Origin: Mytilus trossulus
Taxonomy: Eukaryota > Mollusca > Bivalvia > Mytilida > Mytilidae
Direction: 5' to 3'
Assembly (NCBI RefSeq): GCF_036588685.1
Contig: NC_086384.1
Span: 14,708,195 to 14,772,194 of the forward strand
Length of the DNA: 64,000 bases
Shown one piece after another: positions 25,303 to 45,300 of the stretch (its first letter is position 1; every line of letters begins with the position of its first letter). Position numbers and translations under genes: made by a program. Under the pieces are notes generated by a model. It was given only the letters and a program-made list of their open reading frames with translations, ran no database searches and had not been told where the DNA came from.

Positions 25303-25842
25303 GCATATCTGCATACGGAGTATATATCTCCCAATTGATACGATATTCCCGTGCTTGCATTTCCTATCATGATTTTCTTGATAGAGGGTTACTGCTCACA
25401 AGGAAGCTATTAAACCAAGAGTTCCAAATGGTGAAGTTGAAATCATCCCTTCGTAAATTTTAAGGACGCCATCACGAGTTGGTTGACCGTTATGGAATAA
25501 CCGTTTCACAAATGATATCAGATATGTTCCTTACGTCGTAACTACAATCCCCTTCCCTTTCATGAATTTGACCTACCGAATTAGACTATTTACCGGATTT
25601 GTAATCACATAAGCAACACGACGGGTGTCGCATGTGGAGCAGGATCTGTTTACCCTTCCGGAGCACCTGAGATCACCCCTAGTTTTTGGTGGGGTTCGTG
25701 TTGTTTATTCTTTGGTTTTCTATGTTGTGTCATGTGTACTATTGTTTTTCTGTTTGTCTTTTTCATTTGAAGCCATGGCGTTGTCAGTTTGTTTTAGATT
25801 TACGAGTTTTACTGTCCCTTTGGTATCTTTCGTCCCTCTTTT
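25303..25842 (+). mobile_element. Retroelement tail, family A, with RT C-terminal frame
   Basis: Encodes AYGVYISQLIRYSRA, FLDRGLLLTRKLLNQ and KLKSSLRKF, then a stop (TTTTAA) where the 146-720 copy reads on. The family's 3' region follows, ending TTTCGTCCCTC. Confidence 0.7.
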
Positions 25843-26239
25843 ATATTAGTATCCAGGACTAATTAAATGGTAGCATACATACATGTAGTAGTATATGGTA
25901 TGATTTCTTTGCTTACAGTTAGTCTCTGTATACTAAAAATCATTAAGCATGCTCGATAAAATATCCTTGCATTAATTCGTCTCAAAATTCAATAAAATGG
26001 CAAAATGGTAAAATTTATACGGAATAATGTCATACAAATGGAAATCTAAAAACATTTTGAACAGTACATCAACGAAGCCCTCTGGCTTGATATGGGAGTC
26101 TAGGGCTAATACCAGGGCCATATGGAAAATGCCATGTAATAATCTATAAATAATTATTAATAATCAGACAAACGTCAGCAAGGTGGGGAGACTGAAAGTT
26201 TGATAACATCACTTCCAGCACAAATATACCCGTCTTTTT

Positions 26240-26870
26240 AATTAGTGACGGTTTTTTTTCTAACGTCAGACACTCAAATCAATCCATGTGTTCTTAGACA
26301 GTAGATGTTATTGTGTCCTGTTAAATTGTTCCCTTTAAAAAGTTTTGGATTCTCATATATTCTATGTATAATTTTTGGACTAGTTTGAATCTCGGTCTAT
26401 TTCTGTAATTTATTCTTACATACTTTTGATTTTTTAACCCTGTATGCGTACATTGCCTATGTAAATTTTAAAATTGTTTGTATGCACATTGAACGACAAA
26501 TTTATGTGACGTATATAATTTTTCTGACGTCGGACACTCAAGTAGATCCATGTGTTCGTGGATAGGTTTTTGTGTCCTGTTAAATTGTTCCTTTTAAAAG
26601 TTTTGGATTCTCATAAATTCTATGTATAACTTTTGGACTAGTTCGAGTATTTATTCTTACATACTTTTGATTTTTTAACCCTGTCTGCGCTCATTGCCTA
26701 TGTAAAATTTAAAATTGTTTATAATCCAGGTACTTTTGATAACTATTGTATGCACATTGAACAACAAATTTATGTGACGTATATAATTTTTCTGACGTCA
26801 GACACTCAAATCAATCCATGTGTTCGTAGATAGTAGATGTTGTTGTGTCCTGTTAAATTGTTATACGATG
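26240..26870. repeat. ~266 bp tandem repeat, 2.3 copies
   Basis: ACGTC[AG]GACACTCAA at 26263, 26527 and 26795, each followed by ATCCATGTGTTC and TGTGTCCTGTTAAATTG. Confidence 0.85.
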
Positions 26871-26984
26871 ATGACTGATGTTCCCATATTTTGACTATTT
26901 TATTGATTGTGACTGTTTATTTAACGCATCATGTAAATGTAACGGAATTTGATGAGACTGTTATTAAAGTGAGAGGGTTAGCGC

Positions 26985-27240
26985 TATAGAACCAGGTTTA
27001 ATCCACCATTTTCTACATTTGAAAATGCCGGTACCAAGTCAGGAATATAACAGTTCTTGTCCATTCGTTTTTGATGTGTTTTGTTTTTTGATTTTGCCAT
27101 GTGATTATGGACTTTCCAAATTGATTTTCCTCTGAGTTCAGTATTTTTGTGATTTTACTTTTTGTTATGGCAATTGTCATATGTCATAATGTGCTTTTTC
27201 TGTATGCCTTTTAAGTTTTCTTTAATGATATATCAGTTGT
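26985..27240 (+). repeat. Family D dispersed repeat
   Basis: AACCAGGTTTAATCCACCA, CCAAGTCAGGAATAT, TGCCATGTGATTATGGAC and TTTTTGTGATTTTACTTT in order. Copies also lie at 37688 (reverse) and 43992. A diverged relative occupies 27385-27520. Confidence 0.75.
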
Positions 27241-28125
27241 TTTCATAGTGATTAAGATTGCAACACATTATTACTGGTGTTCCTTTATACAAGATATTAT
27301 AACCTCCTATGCCTTTTTGTGTTGTTCACACATCGTTGTCAATCTAATGCAATTTTAAACGTCTGCCATACAAGTAAAACTTTAAGCCAGCTATAAAACT
27401 AGGTATTATCCAACATATTCTAAAAACAAAAGCCTATACCAAGTCAGTAAAATGAAAGTTGTAATCAATTCGTTTGATGTGTTTCATTTTGCCAGTTGAT
27501 TATATACTTTCTTATATATATATCAAGCATCTAGGAAAATAATTACACAGTATAATGAAAAAGTGCGAATGAAGCACATGTGTTAGGTTTACATGTTTTA
27601 TTTAACATGGATTGTATTAAAACAGCCCAAAGAGAGATAACTGAAAACAAAATTCAGGACTTGATAACCGTGGCAAAAGTTAGCAAAATCTATCGCGATA
27701 TTTGGGACGTCAATGCTCTTTAACTTCATACTTTATTTAGCCTTTTTACGTCTTTCTGTGAGTGTCACTGATCAGTCTTACAAATAAGAAATGCACGACT
27801 TGTATAAAATATTTAAAGACTGGTAAATATGTGTAAACCGTATAATCTATTTGTCTAGTTATATTCAATTAAAATGCATTGTAGACATCAATATGAAGCT
27901 TTTTGACTAGTTAACCCGAAGAACTGCTGATTAAGCTTTTTGAAGTTAAAAACAAATAAGAATGAAAAGATCGAAAATATGGCTAATACATATATATATA
28001 TATATATAAAAGATGAAACACCAAAAATAGTTCAGGCTCTGTCATTACAGAGCCATGATATATATAATAATGTCATGCGTTAGATTAACATGACAAAAAA
28101 AACTTTCTCGATGTTTGACTGCAAC

Positions 28126-28213
28126 TCAGTATGTACAAATAGTTTCAACACTGGCATGCGTATCAGTGCAACTCCATCTTCCGGTCATATGACATTTTCA
28201 TTTATTCCCGTTA
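28126..28213 (-). pseudogene. Tandem 88 bp relic of exon 6 second half
   Basis: Just after the copy 1 stop the sequence repeats the last ~88 bp of the coding exon, again ending at the Cys-Thr-Tyr-stop end. A Cys codon is now TGA (AATAAATGA), and 88 is not a multiple of 3. The relic has GRWSCT like copy 2, whereas the live copy 1 exon has GTWNCT. Confidence 0.7.
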
Positions 28214-35037
<6,824 letters not shown>

Positions 35038-35339
35038 GTTAGAACCAATCACTTTCAACGAAGAATATTTATTGAGACAACACTTATCGTTTGTTTCAGA
35101 CAAACAGTTTTATTAGCAATAAGGAATAGTTATAAAAAAACAAAGCCGCAGATGTCACACTCTATCTTACCATTAATGTAGATCATTGTTTAATCAACCG
35201 TATTGAATAAATGTATTTACCTTAAAGCATATGTCAGATATCGATGAAGCCACAAAATCAAGTTGGAAACTTTATGCAAAATTGAAACAAACACAACAAG
35301 CTGAATAATTTAAACAAATATCTACAGTATTCAAGCTTA

Positions 35340-36040
35340 TTGTTAGCTTAATAGTGTATACTTTAATACTCACTGGGTCGATACAGCTGCTGACGGAATT
35401 TTAGTCCCAATGTGTATCGCCAACCCAACAGTTAATACTTCGGTACTCATTGGGTCGATACAGCTGCTGCTAACGGACTGTTAGTCACCTAGCATATCGT
35501 CAACTCAACAGTTGATACTTCGGAACTCATTGGATCGATACAGTTGCTGACGGACTGTTAGTCCCCAAGCGTATCATCAACACAACAGTTAATACTTAGG
35601 TGCTCATTGGGTTGATACAGCTGCTGCTGACAGACTTTTGGTTCCCCAGCGTATCGTCAACACAACAGTTAATACTTAGGTACTCACTGGGTCGATACAG
35701 CTGCTGCTGACAACCTTTTAGTCAGGAAGCGTATCGTCAGTTAATACTTCGGTACTCATTTGGTCGATGCAGCTGCTGACTTCTTTTAATTCTCCAAGAA
35801 TATCATCAGCTCAACAGTTAATACTTCTCATAGGGTCGATATAGCTGTTGACGGATTTTTGCCTAATAGTATCATCAACTCAACAAATGAGACTTTGGAA
35901 CTTATTGGGTAGATACGGCTGCTGACGAACTTTTAGTCCACAAGCTCATCGTCAACTTAACCGTTAATATTTTAGTACTCACTGTGTCGATACGGCTCTC
36001 TGACGGAATTTGAGTATCCAAGTTTATCGGCTGCTCAACT
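35340..36040. repeat. ~77 bp tandem repeat upstream of gene copy 1
   Basis: About nine copies of [GT]GGTCGATACAGCTGCTG with AACAGTTAATACTT; starts near 35376, 35452, 35532, 35609, 35689, 35762, 35833, 35907 and 35985. It lies about 300 bp upstream of the leader-exon ATG and is absent upstream of copy 2. Confidence 0.85.
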
Positions 36041-36734
36041 AAATGTCATTCGTTAGCTTAGACACAGATAAAAACATTTTCATTGGTATCAAATGTAATA
36101 ACAGTATTTACTGCAAATAAAATCTTAAATCAATCCTAATTCGATTTTATTATGTATAAATAGTTTTAGTCATTCAAATGTGACGTCATTTTTTGTGTGC
36201 TGTTTTAGAATTTCAAACAGACGTCATTAGTGGTGATGTTGTTCAAATTTTCAAATGTGACGTCACTTTTCGCGTTAAGGATTTGACTTACTCGGGTGTG
36301 TGTGATTTTTGTTTGTGTTGATGTGTGTAATGTATTGGGTTTTTTTCTGCAATAAGTTAATACTTCAGTTTTATCATGTATGTCTATCATATTTCATAGA
36401 ATGTACTGTTTGCAAAAGTATAAATTATTCTAATAAATAAGGATATTCTTATCCCAAGAAGAAAATCCTAGCCGTATTTGGCACAACTTTTTTTGAACTT
36501 TTGCCCTCAGTGGTGTTGAACTTTGTACTTGTGTTTGGCTTTCAAACTGTTGTATCTGGACGTCACTAGTAAGTCCCGTGTGGACGAAACGGACTTCTGG
36601 CGTATTAAATTTTAAACCTGCTTCCTTATGTTAGCTATTAGTTTGTATTTCTTTGTCCAATATGTTATCCTATTTATTTGCATTATACATGTAGTCCTGT
36701 AATGGTATGTTGTCATTTTAATGTTATATTAACA

Positions 36735-37155
36735 TTATCATCAAAGCGGGAGGTTTGGCATGCCACAAAACCAGGTTCAACCCACCATTTATTTTCTTTA
36801 AAAAAATGTCCTATACCAAGTCAGGAATATGGCCATTGTTATATTATAATTCGTTTATCTGTGTGTTACATTTTAACGTTGTGTTTCTGTTGTGTCGTTT
36901 ATTTCCTTTTATATTAGAGTGTGAATTCACATTACTATAAGATGTGTCACGGTAGTTTTGATGTTATATTTGTTATCCCATCGGATTTTGTCAAAGCTGA
37001 ATTAGTTTTTGATTTTGTTACATTTCAATGTTGTGTCGTTGTTCTCCTCTTATATTTAATGCGTTTCCCTAAGTTTTAGTTTGTAACGGATTTGTTATTT
37101 TCTATCGATTTATGATTGTCGCACAGCGGTATACTACTGTTGCCTTATTTAATAT
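36735..37155 (+). repeat. Family D dispersed repeats, two partial copies
   Basis: AAACCAGGTTCAACCCACCA and CCAAGTCAGGAATATGGCC (36735-36935), then GCGTTTCCCTAAGTTTTAG and CAGCGGTATACTACTGTTGCC (36955-37155). Confidence 0.65.
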
Positions 37156-37687
37156 GAGTAAAAGGATAACTATATTTGGTTTGTATGTACCTCACAAGGT
37201 CATAATACAGACAGTTTTCACTTGACCTCGACCTCATTTCACTAATTAGTGTACAACGTTAAGTTTCTGTGATCAATTCCATATCTCAGATACTATAAGC
37301 TATAGGTCTATCATATTTGGTACATACAATGATTGTCAGGTTTATATGTCAAACTGGCAGGTGTCATCTAACCTTGGCCTCATTTTCATGGTTCAGAGTT
37401 AATAGTTATAGTTAATTGTTTTTGTTTTGATCTGTTTTTCTTAAACTGTACGCAATAAGTCTAGTATATTTGGTGTGTATAATGATTGTAAGATGTACAA
37501 GTCCAAATGACAGCTGTCATCGTCTGATATTGACCTCATTTTCATGGTTCAGTGATCAAAGTTAAGTTTTTGAGGTTTGGTCTTCTTTTCTTCCACTATA
37601 TGTATAGGTCATCTTTATTTGGTGAATGAAAATATTTAATGATGTACAAGTCAGTCTCGTAGATTTTATATAACCTTCACCTCATTT

Positions 37688-37890
37688 TCACGGTGTAAAA
37701 AGTAAAATCTCAAAAATACTGAACTTGAAGAAAATCAATTCGGAAAGTCCATAATCACATGGCAATATCAAACAACATAACGCATCAAAAACGAATGAAC
37801 AATAACTGTCATATTCCTGACTTGGTACAGGTATTTTCAAATGTAGAAAATGTTGGATTAAACCTAGTTTTATAGCGCTCACCCTCTCAC
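37688..37890 (-). repeat. Family D copy nested in satellite
   Basis: AGTCCATAATCACATGGCA and CCTGACTTGGTACAGGTAT mark the reverse copy. Confidence 0.75.
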
Positions 37891-37996
37891 TTTGATGACA
37901 GTCTCATAAAAAAACATCAAGTTGTTATTCTATCTTTATTTAACTATAATCAATAGGTTAAACATATTTGTTGTATGGAAGGATTGTAAGCTGTGT

Positions 37997-38108
37997 ATAG
38001 ATATAAGAAGATGTGGTGTGCGTGCCAATGAGACAACTGTCGATCCAAATAACAATTTATTAAAGTAAACCATTATAGGTCAATGTACGCCTTCAACACG
38101 GAGCATCT
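37997..38108 (+). repeat. Family B copy nested in satellite
   Basis: AGAAGATGTGGTGTGCGTGCC through CTTCAACACGGAGC. Confidence 0.75.
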
Positions 38109-38612
38109 CGTTTGCAGATATCATCTGAATTTGACCTCATCATTGTGGTTCATTGGTCAATGTTAAGCTTAGTATACGGAGTCAAATACCTGCTTGTAGT
38201 CAACTCAACGAGGTAACAATATGAACGCTTTTCCCCTAGAAATTCATATGACAAAGTGTGTTTCTTAGATACTATAAGCAATAGGTCAACTAACATGAGT
38301 GTATTGAATGATTGCAAGGTGTACATGTATTTTTTGTTTGGTTTACTTGACCTTCGAATCCTTTTTTTGATCATGTTACGTTTGTGTGGTAGTTGTGGAA
38401 AAAACAAGACACTTCAGCCTGTACACGCTTGTTATTCTGTTCTCCTCATCAATATATTGAATCAGTTTCTAAGTAAGGAGCACACTGCTTTATATAAAAT
38501 ACGTATAGTGTAAACAGTCACGAGAATAAGGTATCGGTTGAGACATGTAAACACCATACTTCGATATGACTCTTCTAAACTGATTATCCCTTGAACTGCG
38601 GAAAAAGCTTAA

Positions 38613-38935
38613 TCATAGATGTCAGAAGATGTGGTGTGAGTGCCAATTGTGACACCTCTCAATCCAAGTCACAAGTTATAAAAGTAAACCATAATATGTC
38701 AAAGTATGGTCTTCAAGACGGAGTCTTGGCTCACATATCTTATAGTTTGTTTCTAAGTGTGTTGTATTGTCGTTTGGTTTTTTGTTGCTCTTTAGTGGTT
38801 CTTTTGTTTCCTTGTTTACCTCTTATAGTTGATGTGTTTCTTTCAGATGTAGTTTGTATCCAGGATTTGTTTTTTTCTCAATCGATTTATTACCTTCGAA
38901 CAGCGGTATACTACTGTTGCCTTTATTTAAGGTTT
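38613..38935 (+). repeat. Family B then family D fragments
   Basis: AGAAGATGTGGTGTGAGTGCC to GGCTCACAT (38613-38735), then a family D 3' part ending CAGCGGTATACTACTGTTGCC (38930). Confidence 0.65.
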
Positions 38936-39185
38936 ACATATATCAACGTCAGATTAAAAGATGTGACCACATATTGAAATTCATAGGTAAAAATAGTACA
39001 ACTGTTGAAAATGTTAAAAGAATAAAATAGATAAGTAAAAAAAAAGATGGCAAATAAATATAAAAAATATAAAAGAGAAACATCAAATATTAAAGGTTTT
39101 CTCAATATAGAGCCAAGCTATATAATAACGTCATCGTGCATCACATTGACAGAACCAACCGTCCTTCACAAAGTTTTACTGACAT

Positions 39186-39331
39186 TCAGTATGTACAAAT
39201 AGCTTCAACGCTGGCATGCGCATTAGTGCAACTCCATCTTCCGGTCATATGACAGTTACATTTATTCACGTTATCAGTATGTATAAATTCTTGATTTGTC
39301 TTTATGTATCTTCCAAAGTGAAAACAATATC
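39186..39331 (-). CDS. Copy 2 exon 6: VWC-like terminal exon
   Basis: 146 nt after the acceptor TTTCAG|GATATTG. It encodes GYCFHFGRY, KCNCHMTGRWSC and the AIC-TY end with TGA at 39186-39188. No tandem relic follows it, unlike copy 1. Confidence 0.75.
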
Positions 39332-42300
39332 CTGAAATAAAACTAATTAGACTTCACTAAACATCATAATGTTTAAAAAAACAGCTGATAGTACCTGTGC
39401 AATAACTGACATATCTTCCTCCAAGAAAAGCAATATTTAATATGTACTTGTTACATGCTGTGACGTATGAAATACACAAAGAATGTTTATGCATAACCAT
39501 GGATTCTGCCTCTTTCTATGCATGCATTATCACTACATTTTCAGATTATTGGATACAAAATAATGTGTTTCGACTGATTTAATTCAACTTGCCAATTTTT
39601 ATTGATCCATTAGATTTTCATTGACAAATGTTTTTCTATTTATGTTTAGAATTACATGTTTTTAAGCTGAATAAAAGTATAAGTACACAAGATAAAACAA
39701 AATCAAGCCTACTAAAGTATTTACAGTTAATTGCTGATTCGTTATTACAAATTTGGCAAACAAATAAAAGTTGCCATCATGTAAAAATTCAATGCAATCA
39801 CATTTGAAGGTAAAAAGTAGTAATTAGTTGTATTTTGGTACACTTCATTTACCGTTAGTAGTCAAAATCGTCTAAACAAACGCATTGGCAATTTCAGATC
39901 TATTTGAAAACAAACAAGGGTCCAATTTCACATGACGGCGACTATACGTCATCAATCAAATTCCTCACGATGTCGAAATCCTTAATTTACACGGAGCACA
40001 TACTTACATGTGCCTAGCAAAAACGAAACATTCAATCTTGATAAATGCAACAGTAGTATACCGCTGGTCAAATTTGCACAGTTAAAGTATAAATGAGCAA
40101 TAATATTTAGTTATATTGGGTTTCAAAACAAATAAAGTTTTGACGTACGTACCTTTACATTTATTACAGTCAAACTGTTTGGAGCATGGATTTCTTTCAC
40201 AAAGAACAAATTTGCATAGTTCAAAATTCTTTTGAACGACACATAATTCTGAATAACCTGTTTTTTTAAACGGTTCTTGTTCGTACAGTTTATAACAGCT
40301 TGAGCTGTATCTTTGGATTGGTTCTGTGTATAAAAAAGATGTGTCCATACAAATTGAAATTATAGAGTAGATTATGATAAAACGTGTGTTATGATATCAT
40401 TTAAAAAGCAATTTCGAAATGTACTCTTTGACAAAAAACTGGGTATGTCAACATTCCACTTGTGAACTTTCCATTACTGAGTAGAAATATTCAAGCAGCA
40501 CATGCATACGGGGAATAAATCTCCCAATTGATATACTATTCCCCTGTGACATTTCCTATCATGATTTTCTTAATACAGGGTTGCTGCTCACAACGAAGCT
40601 TTTAAGCCAAGTCGTAAATTTTACGGACGCCATCATGAGTTGGTTGACCGTTATGGAGCACCTGAGATCACCGCTAGATTTTGGTGTTGTTCGCTTTGCT
40701 TATTCTTTAGTTTTCTATGATGTGTCATGTACACTATTGTTAGTCTGTTTGTCTTCTTTTTAATGTTTAGCCATGGCGTTGTAAGTTAATTTTCGATTTA
40801 TGAGTTTGACTGTCCCTTTGGTATCTTTCGTCCCTTTTTTATCAATTCTAATTTGTTTTGTTCCTTTTTTTTGTAGTTGTGATTTTATCTTTTATTTTCT
40901 ATTCGTGTGTAAAATTAACGATTATCAATCAACACATTCATTTGGATGATTTTAGTTTAAAGCAACTATGTGCACAGAATTTATTTGTTTTACACAGTTC
41001 GATTTGGAAAGATAGGCCGACATACATGTAATTATGTTGCACTCTAACAAACACAATCATATATAAATATACATGTAGTTGTTATAAAATACATCAAATA
41101 ATATAATTAGAATTCTAGTATAAATTTTTAACCAATATGTAGAAATTTACATGTGAAGTTACTTTTTGTGGCGTTGATGCATTTGTGTGACACACAAACT
41201 TTGTAATTGTATCTAGCTGTTTTTCTGTACTGTTCTAAATTGATTATGTGTATTCTCTGTCAGTCAGTGGTTAATGGCGAAATGTACCATTATATTATTT
41301 ATTTGAGTATTTCTGTTGAGTGTTCTTGACTTAATTGTATAGTATTCTAGTCATCTAATGTTGTCATTTTAACGGTATATTTAACATTGCCATAAGGCAC
41401 GGAGGTTTGGCTTGCCATAAAACCAAATTCAACTCAATGTTTTTTTCTGAAAATATCTTGTTCCAATTAAACTCATCATAGATACCAGGATTAAAATTTT
41501 ATATTTTTTGTTTTTTGTTGCACTTCAGTGTTCTGCTAATGTCCTCTTATAGTTGATGTGTTTCCCGCAGTTAAAGTTCGTAACCCAGATATTTTTTCTA
41601 TCAAACAGTTCATAACTTTGGAACAGCTGTATAATATTGTTGCTTTTATTTATTTATCATGTAGTGACGGTTCAAATCAGTAAGATTTTGAATATTAAGA
41701 TAATAAGTGTTTGTATTGCTCGATTAGAAGTGTTCGCACTTGTATTGTTTTTTTTTATCATATTATTTTCTGTTTTACTGGCTTGTCTTACTGCGTAGAT
41801 CTATTGTTGACCTTCGGCTGTTATCTGCTCCTCGGTCGGGTCTCTTTGACATATTTCCATTCCATTCTCAATTTTGTAGTATTTGATTGTCACATGTTCT
41901 GTTTTCTTTCCTTAAGGTGTTAAAATATTCCATTAGCATATTTCTTTTTACTCTGCATTAACACTAACCTTTTATTGTATTCATTGTTCCTACAATAATA
42001 TTTTTCCCAGACAATTCAGCATAATCGTCATCATCACTTGTCCTTTCTAGACCTAACAATTCACCATAGGAATCCCCATACCAAACTAATAACTCTGTCC
42101 CAGGTTTTATACATTGGTTAGTTACATAATATATCTCATAGTTGTATTGATGCACCTCTAAATTCTCTTCGTCGATCGTACGTGCACAGTTCATGTATCT
42201 TAACCAGCTAGATTTTGTTTTGTTTTTGGCGTCTATATGATGCTTTGTTTCTCCATTGTCATATGCGACCTAAATATTAAAATGTGTCAGCATTGCTTAA

Positions 42301-45300
42301 TTAAGTATCGTAAGATTGAATTTTATGATTAAACTAGATAAAACGCAAATATCTTGCCGAGCATTAAAAATATTCAAAATTTTGATTTGAAGACAGGTTG
42401 AAACTCTCTCTCTATATTAGATTTTTTCTAAGATTTTTTTCCATTTAACGAAAAAAGAATAAGCACAATTTTGATAATCACCAGAAATATATATGTCCAG
42501 TCGTCGCCATCGAAGTCTTTTGATAAGGCACCATTGTAAGGTCCTAGTCTGGTCCCATTAGGAATGGTCGTTTCTGCAAATACTCCAAGACCTGCGTTAG
42601 GTATTGTCGATTGTCTCACAGAAAACCCTGGAGGTATTGTTGCTAATACGTGATCCTCATTATCTATCATGGTCTAAATAATCAAATAAAGCAACAAAAA
42701 AAACAGATTGGATTAAAAACAAAGAACAAAATTTTAAATAAAATAAGCTTGTGTACTTCATTATAAACCTAATATCTATGATGGGATCTTTTTTATAACT
42801 GTTTTGCAAATTTTTTTTACATAGTTTATGATCAAAGTACTAATTCTTTTAAGAGCAATCTGACAACAACAGTTGAAATGGTTTTTTTTTCATCCTACAT
42901 TAACAGGACGTTGCCTGGTCAATAGAATATAGTCCATAAAGATGCCTTGGAAATACAAATAATAACAGTTTGATCTACTTTCGACCAACTATAGAAAGCT
43001 GGCAAAAGTGAGCAGTCGGTTCAGATGTTCCGTATAAGAAAAGCGACGTTAAATATGTTGCCTTGTCTAAATAATGTTCCAAAATTCGCTACATTTGTTA
43101 ATCCCGCAACAACTCTTTGAGCAAGTAAAAATGTATATCCTCAACGAATATAACCTATTTTTTTTCAATGGTTTCTCCCATTCGACATAACAGCAGCCTC
43201 TATAACCAGGCATTATACCTTTTATATTCATCAATTATTTGTTCTTGTTCTAAACTTTCATGCAAGTATTTGCCACTGGATGTTACACACACATTTTCGA
43301 TCAAAAATTGAATCAATAATTTATTCCGTTTTTCAATCGTTGGATAATATGTTTGCATCCTTTAAGAACATTAAAGGGTCATTCCGAACCTATGATCTTT
43401 AATAAATCGTTACATGGAAATTATCTTAAAGTTTCAAGCTGGTGCAAATCATTACATATATATTTATTGAATCAGAATTTGTTCAGAAGCTGAACCCAGT
43501 AATAATTTTTATCAACCGTGAAATATCGTTTAATCTGATGATGTTTGAACTATATTCACACTGGAATATTGTAACATCGTTTAAATGTGACTGTTTGTTC
43601 ATATTACATGTATTATAAACGTGAAAATCATAATGACAGGAGCCAGTATTCAAACATATTTGTTTCATATCTTTGTTTGATGACATATACAAAAAGGATA
43701 TGGCAAATTTAATTATGTACTTGATAGAATAAATATGACATATATTTGTAAAATGTATTTTTCAACGGACACAGTTTTTATCTCTATAAATCAAGAATTA
43801 AAGAAGATCTGGTTTGCACTTGCAATAAGCTGTATTTGTTATCGGTGTCGTTCACAGCATATCCCATTTTGTATTGCGATATCGTCGGTAAAATGCAAAT
43901 ATAAAACATCAAACCCTTTTCAAGTAAAAATATTGCACCCTTATTGTTGATACTAATTGGTTCACTAGCATTTTGTAGGTCTGCACTACTATGCAGGTCT
44001 GTAATACATCCGGTTAGCGCTATAGAACCAGGTTTAATCCACCATTTTCTACATTTGAAAATGCCTGTACCAAGTCAGGAATATTACAGTTCTTGTCTAT
44101 TCGTTTTTGATGCGTTTTGTTATTTGATTTTGCCATGTGATTATGGACTTTCCGTATTGATTTTCCTCTGAGTTCAGTATTTTTGTGATTTTACTTTCTA
44201 CTAATTACCTTGACATTCTTTATAACATAGAGTCCATGTTCAACTGGTAAATCAGGGTCAAAGCATTTATAGCATTCTGAAATAATCAAACCAACTTAAG
44301 GTGCTTTTTTTGACAAGCTAAATATCAATCATAAAACTATTAGCATATAATTGATTATGCACATATTGTTATTATCGAACTCATAGGAATAAATTATTTA
44401 ATGAATGGCTATCATTTATTTTGAATTTATTGAACCATAAAACTATTTTTTGACTCTTCACATTGAATAATCCGCGAAGCGGATTATGTAAAATGTGAAG
44501 AGTCAAAAATTAGTTTTATGGTTCAATAAAATCAAAATAAATTATTGACATTCATTATAAATAAATTTCTATCACACATAAGGCTCAAAGAACTTTTTAT
44601 ATTATTTATCTTGACAATGACAACGTACACACATGTTGGCGTATGAAAACACAACGTCAGAGTGAGCGTGTCTCCACCAAAATTGACAACATTGAAAATA
44701 AAACTAATAATTTTAACCAATCAGAAGACGGTTAACACACAAAATTTTTTTATTTACATTTTCAACTTTCAACAGTTCTATCAAGAATATGAAAGAAAGA
44801 AGTGACTCAACCATCACTTCAACAGCAACCAAACCCGAAAAAAATAAGAGTTTTTTACGATATGATAAGTCAATTGATTGCTTCAAGTGTAGAAAAAAGT
44901 GATTACATTTAAATATATATCATCATTGTATTGCCATCAGCATCACAATAAAACAAAATACAAAAATAACAATAGATGCATATTATGAAATGATTGTCGT
45001 TGGAGGTTTTTGTTGTGTGTCATTTACCTTTTTGTTATTTAGTTTGTTAACATGAATCAGGCCACTGATGTGCCTTTCAAAACATTTCACATTTTGTCCT
45101 ATGACCTTTGATCTTTGACTTTACAGCATGGGTGTTCGTCATGTATGTTGACGTATAACTGTACAAATGTTCGTTCTTTGGTTTCCAGTTGATAGCTCTT
45201 ACATTTGGAATCATATATATACTGCGTTTCCTTACTTTAATATAAAACATTCTAAATGTTTTAGATTTTACAATAGACAATTGCAACCTGCGACGAGATT

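Larger units (their letters stand above)
37160..38400 (+). repeat. ~155 bp satellite interrupted by insertions
   Basis: CCTCATTTTCA-type landmarks at about 37228, 37378, 37535 and 37680, with AGGTCTATCATATTTGGT and GATTGTAAGGTGTAC-like words. A reverse family D copy (37688-37890) and a family B copy (37997-38108) split the later monomers. Confidence 0.8.

Noticed and set aside
35205-36070. Possible CRISPR-like array in the ~77 bp repeats
   Set aside because: Adjacent units are similar throughout with no unique spacers, and the genome is eukaryotic.
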